Shown piece after piece: positions 31,578-32,389 of a stretch of 32,389 nucleotides of DNA (its first letter is position 1; each line of letters starts with the position of its first letter). The notes below the pieces were generated by a model. The model was not told where the DNA came from and did not search any database. It saw nothing but the letters and a program-made list of their open reading frames with translations. A program made the position numbers and the translations under genes. The stretch is from Brevibacillus sp. Lineage in GTDB: Bacteria > Bacillota > Bacilli > Brevibacillales > Brevibacillaceae. The DNA is taken from the NCBI GenBank assembly GCA_029240815.1, contig JARDZO010000025.1, positions 1-32,389 of the forward strand, given 5' to 3'.

Positions 31578-32389
31578 ATGGACCATATCCCTGTTTTGTA
31601 CCGTAGCTCCGAAATTCTTGCCAAAGCAAGCGCGCTAAAAGAGGAAGTAACCGCGTGGCGACGTGACTTTCACCAAAACCCCGAGCTGGGTTTCGAGGAA
31701 CTGCGCACGTCGGAGCTCGTGGCCAAACATCTGGAACGCTTGGGTCTTGAAGTGAGGCGCGGCGTGGGACGTACGGGAGTAGTTGGCTTATTGCGAGGTC
31801 GACAGCCCGGACCGACAATCGGACTTCGCGCGGATATGGACGCATTGCCTATTCAGGATCAAAAGGAAGCTGCCTATCGCTCTACCGTACCCGGCAAAAT
31901 GCACGCCTGTGGACATGATGCACATACCAGTATCTTGATGGGGGCAGCTCAGTTTCTTTCCCAGCAGGTACGTCCTGAAAAAGGCAACATCGCATTTGTT
32001 TTCCAGCCAGCTGAAGAGGGACTTGGCGGAGCGAGCGAGATGATCAAGGATGGGCTTTTATCTGCTTACAACATCGAGGCGATGGCGGGACTCCACGTCT
32101 TTCCCGGAATGCCGACCGGACAGATCTCTGCTGTCCGCGGTGTAAGCTGTGCCGCAGCTGACCGGATTCGCATCAACATTATCGGGCGCGGCGGCCATGC
32201 TGCTCATCCTCATCAAGCGATCGATTCCGTTGCAGTTACGGCGGAAGTCCTTTCAGCTCTGCAGCATATCGCCAGCCGCCAAGTGAATCCACTCGATCCG
32301 ATCGTCATCACCATTGGCAAGATCCAAGGGGGCAGCGCGAGCAATGTCATCGCCCCGGAAGTGGAGCTTTTGGGAACCGTCAGGACGCT
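31578..32389 (+). CDS. M20D amidohydrolase (hippurate hydrolase/IAA-amino acid hydrolase-like), 3' end outside window
   Basis: The first ~270 residues are present and the frame stays open to the end of the window. The sequence shows the M20D pattern: WRRDFHQNPELGFEE near residue 27, GLRADMDALPIQ, GKMHACGHDAHTSILMGAA, FQPAEEGLGGASEM, AGLHVFPGMPTGQI, and GRGGHAAHPHQAID in the dimerisation domain. These enzymes remove acyl or aroyl groups from amino acids. The start ATG 31578 lies 10 bases after AAGGAGG, which is inside the end of the previous gene, showing coupling. No signal peptide is visible. Confidence 0.9.
   Translation, partial: MDHIPVLYRSSEILAKASALKEEVTAWRRDFHQNPELGFEELRTSELVAKHLERLGLEVRRGVGRTGVVGLLRGRQPGPTIGLRADMDALPIQDQKEAAYRSTVPGKMHACGHDAHTSILMGAAQFLSQQVRPEKGNIAFVFQPAEEGLGGASEMIKDGLLSAYNIEAMAGLHVFPGMPTGQISAVRGVSCAAADRIRINIIGRGGHAAHPHQAIDSVAVTAEVLSALQHIASRQVNPLDPIVITIGKIQGGSASNVIAPEVELLGTVRT

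Noticed and set aside
1..32389. CRISPR arrays, tRNA or rRNA genes, complete insertion sequences, phage genes
   Set aside because: I saw no regularly spaced repeats, cloverleaf genes, rRNA segments, transposase motifs or phage structural genes.

Overview
The window looks like chromosomal DNA of an endospore-forming Bacillota, most likely Brevibacillus or a close relative. I infer this from the strong AGGAGG-type ribosome binding sites with ATG, GTG and TTG starts, the lipobox solute-binding proteins, a YhcN/YlaJ-type sporulation lipoprotein, a GlpP antiterminator, an S-box (SAM) riboswitch and a sigma-54 promoter. No database search was possible. Family names come from motifs and recalled family sequences.

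Layout. (1) 2-301: the end of a chemoreceptor-like gene. (2) 325-6951: a SAM riboswitch with its own promoter and terminator, followed by a BMP/Nup-type nucleoside ABC transporter (lipoprotein, double ATPase, two permeases), a YuiH-like molybdopterin oxidoreductase and a nucleoside phosphorylase. (3) 6952-9134, minus strand: a SulP anion transporter with a Cys-rich tail and an ArsR-family regulator. (4) 9135-15607: a glycerol-3-phosphate/glycerophosphodiester operon (glpP, HAD phosphatase, ugpC-ugpA-ugpE-ugpB-type ABC importer, glycerophosphodiesterase). A run of PhoP-box-like repeats and a leader terminator precede it. (5) 15751-18180: a SET-domain protein and glutaminyl-tRNA synthetase. (6) 18311-20542: an APC permease and an alpha/beta hydrolase. 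(7) 20555-21220, minus strand: the sporulation lipoprotein. (8) 21374-23936: a Tat-exported small subunit and a GMC flavoenzyme with a Cys cluster. (9) 24026-26767: a consensus sigma-54 promoter, a methionine/cystathionine gamma-lyase-like PLP enzyme and a sigma-54 activator. (10) 26768-27527: about 760 bases without a gene but with extensive inverted-repeat structure. (11) 27528-32389: four M20-family metallohydrolases, two on each strand.

How the genes work together. The first operon can import a nucleoside and cleave it by phosphorolysis. Control by SAM suggests that the nucleoside is linked to sulfur or methyl metabolism, for example methylthioadenosine, rather than being an ordinary purine. 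The second large operon imports glycerol-3-phosphate or its diesters and hydrolyses them. Its upstream signals point to phosphate limitation plus GlpP antitermination. The sigma-54 unit is a self-contained amino-acid degradation module with its own activator. The M20 group suggests scavenging of peptides or acyl/aroyl-amino acids, and the AbgA-like and CPG2-like pair specifically suggests folate breakdown products.

The best candidates for something undescribed are the SAM-controlled nucleoside uptake and cleavage operon and the large structured non-coding block at about 26776-27474.
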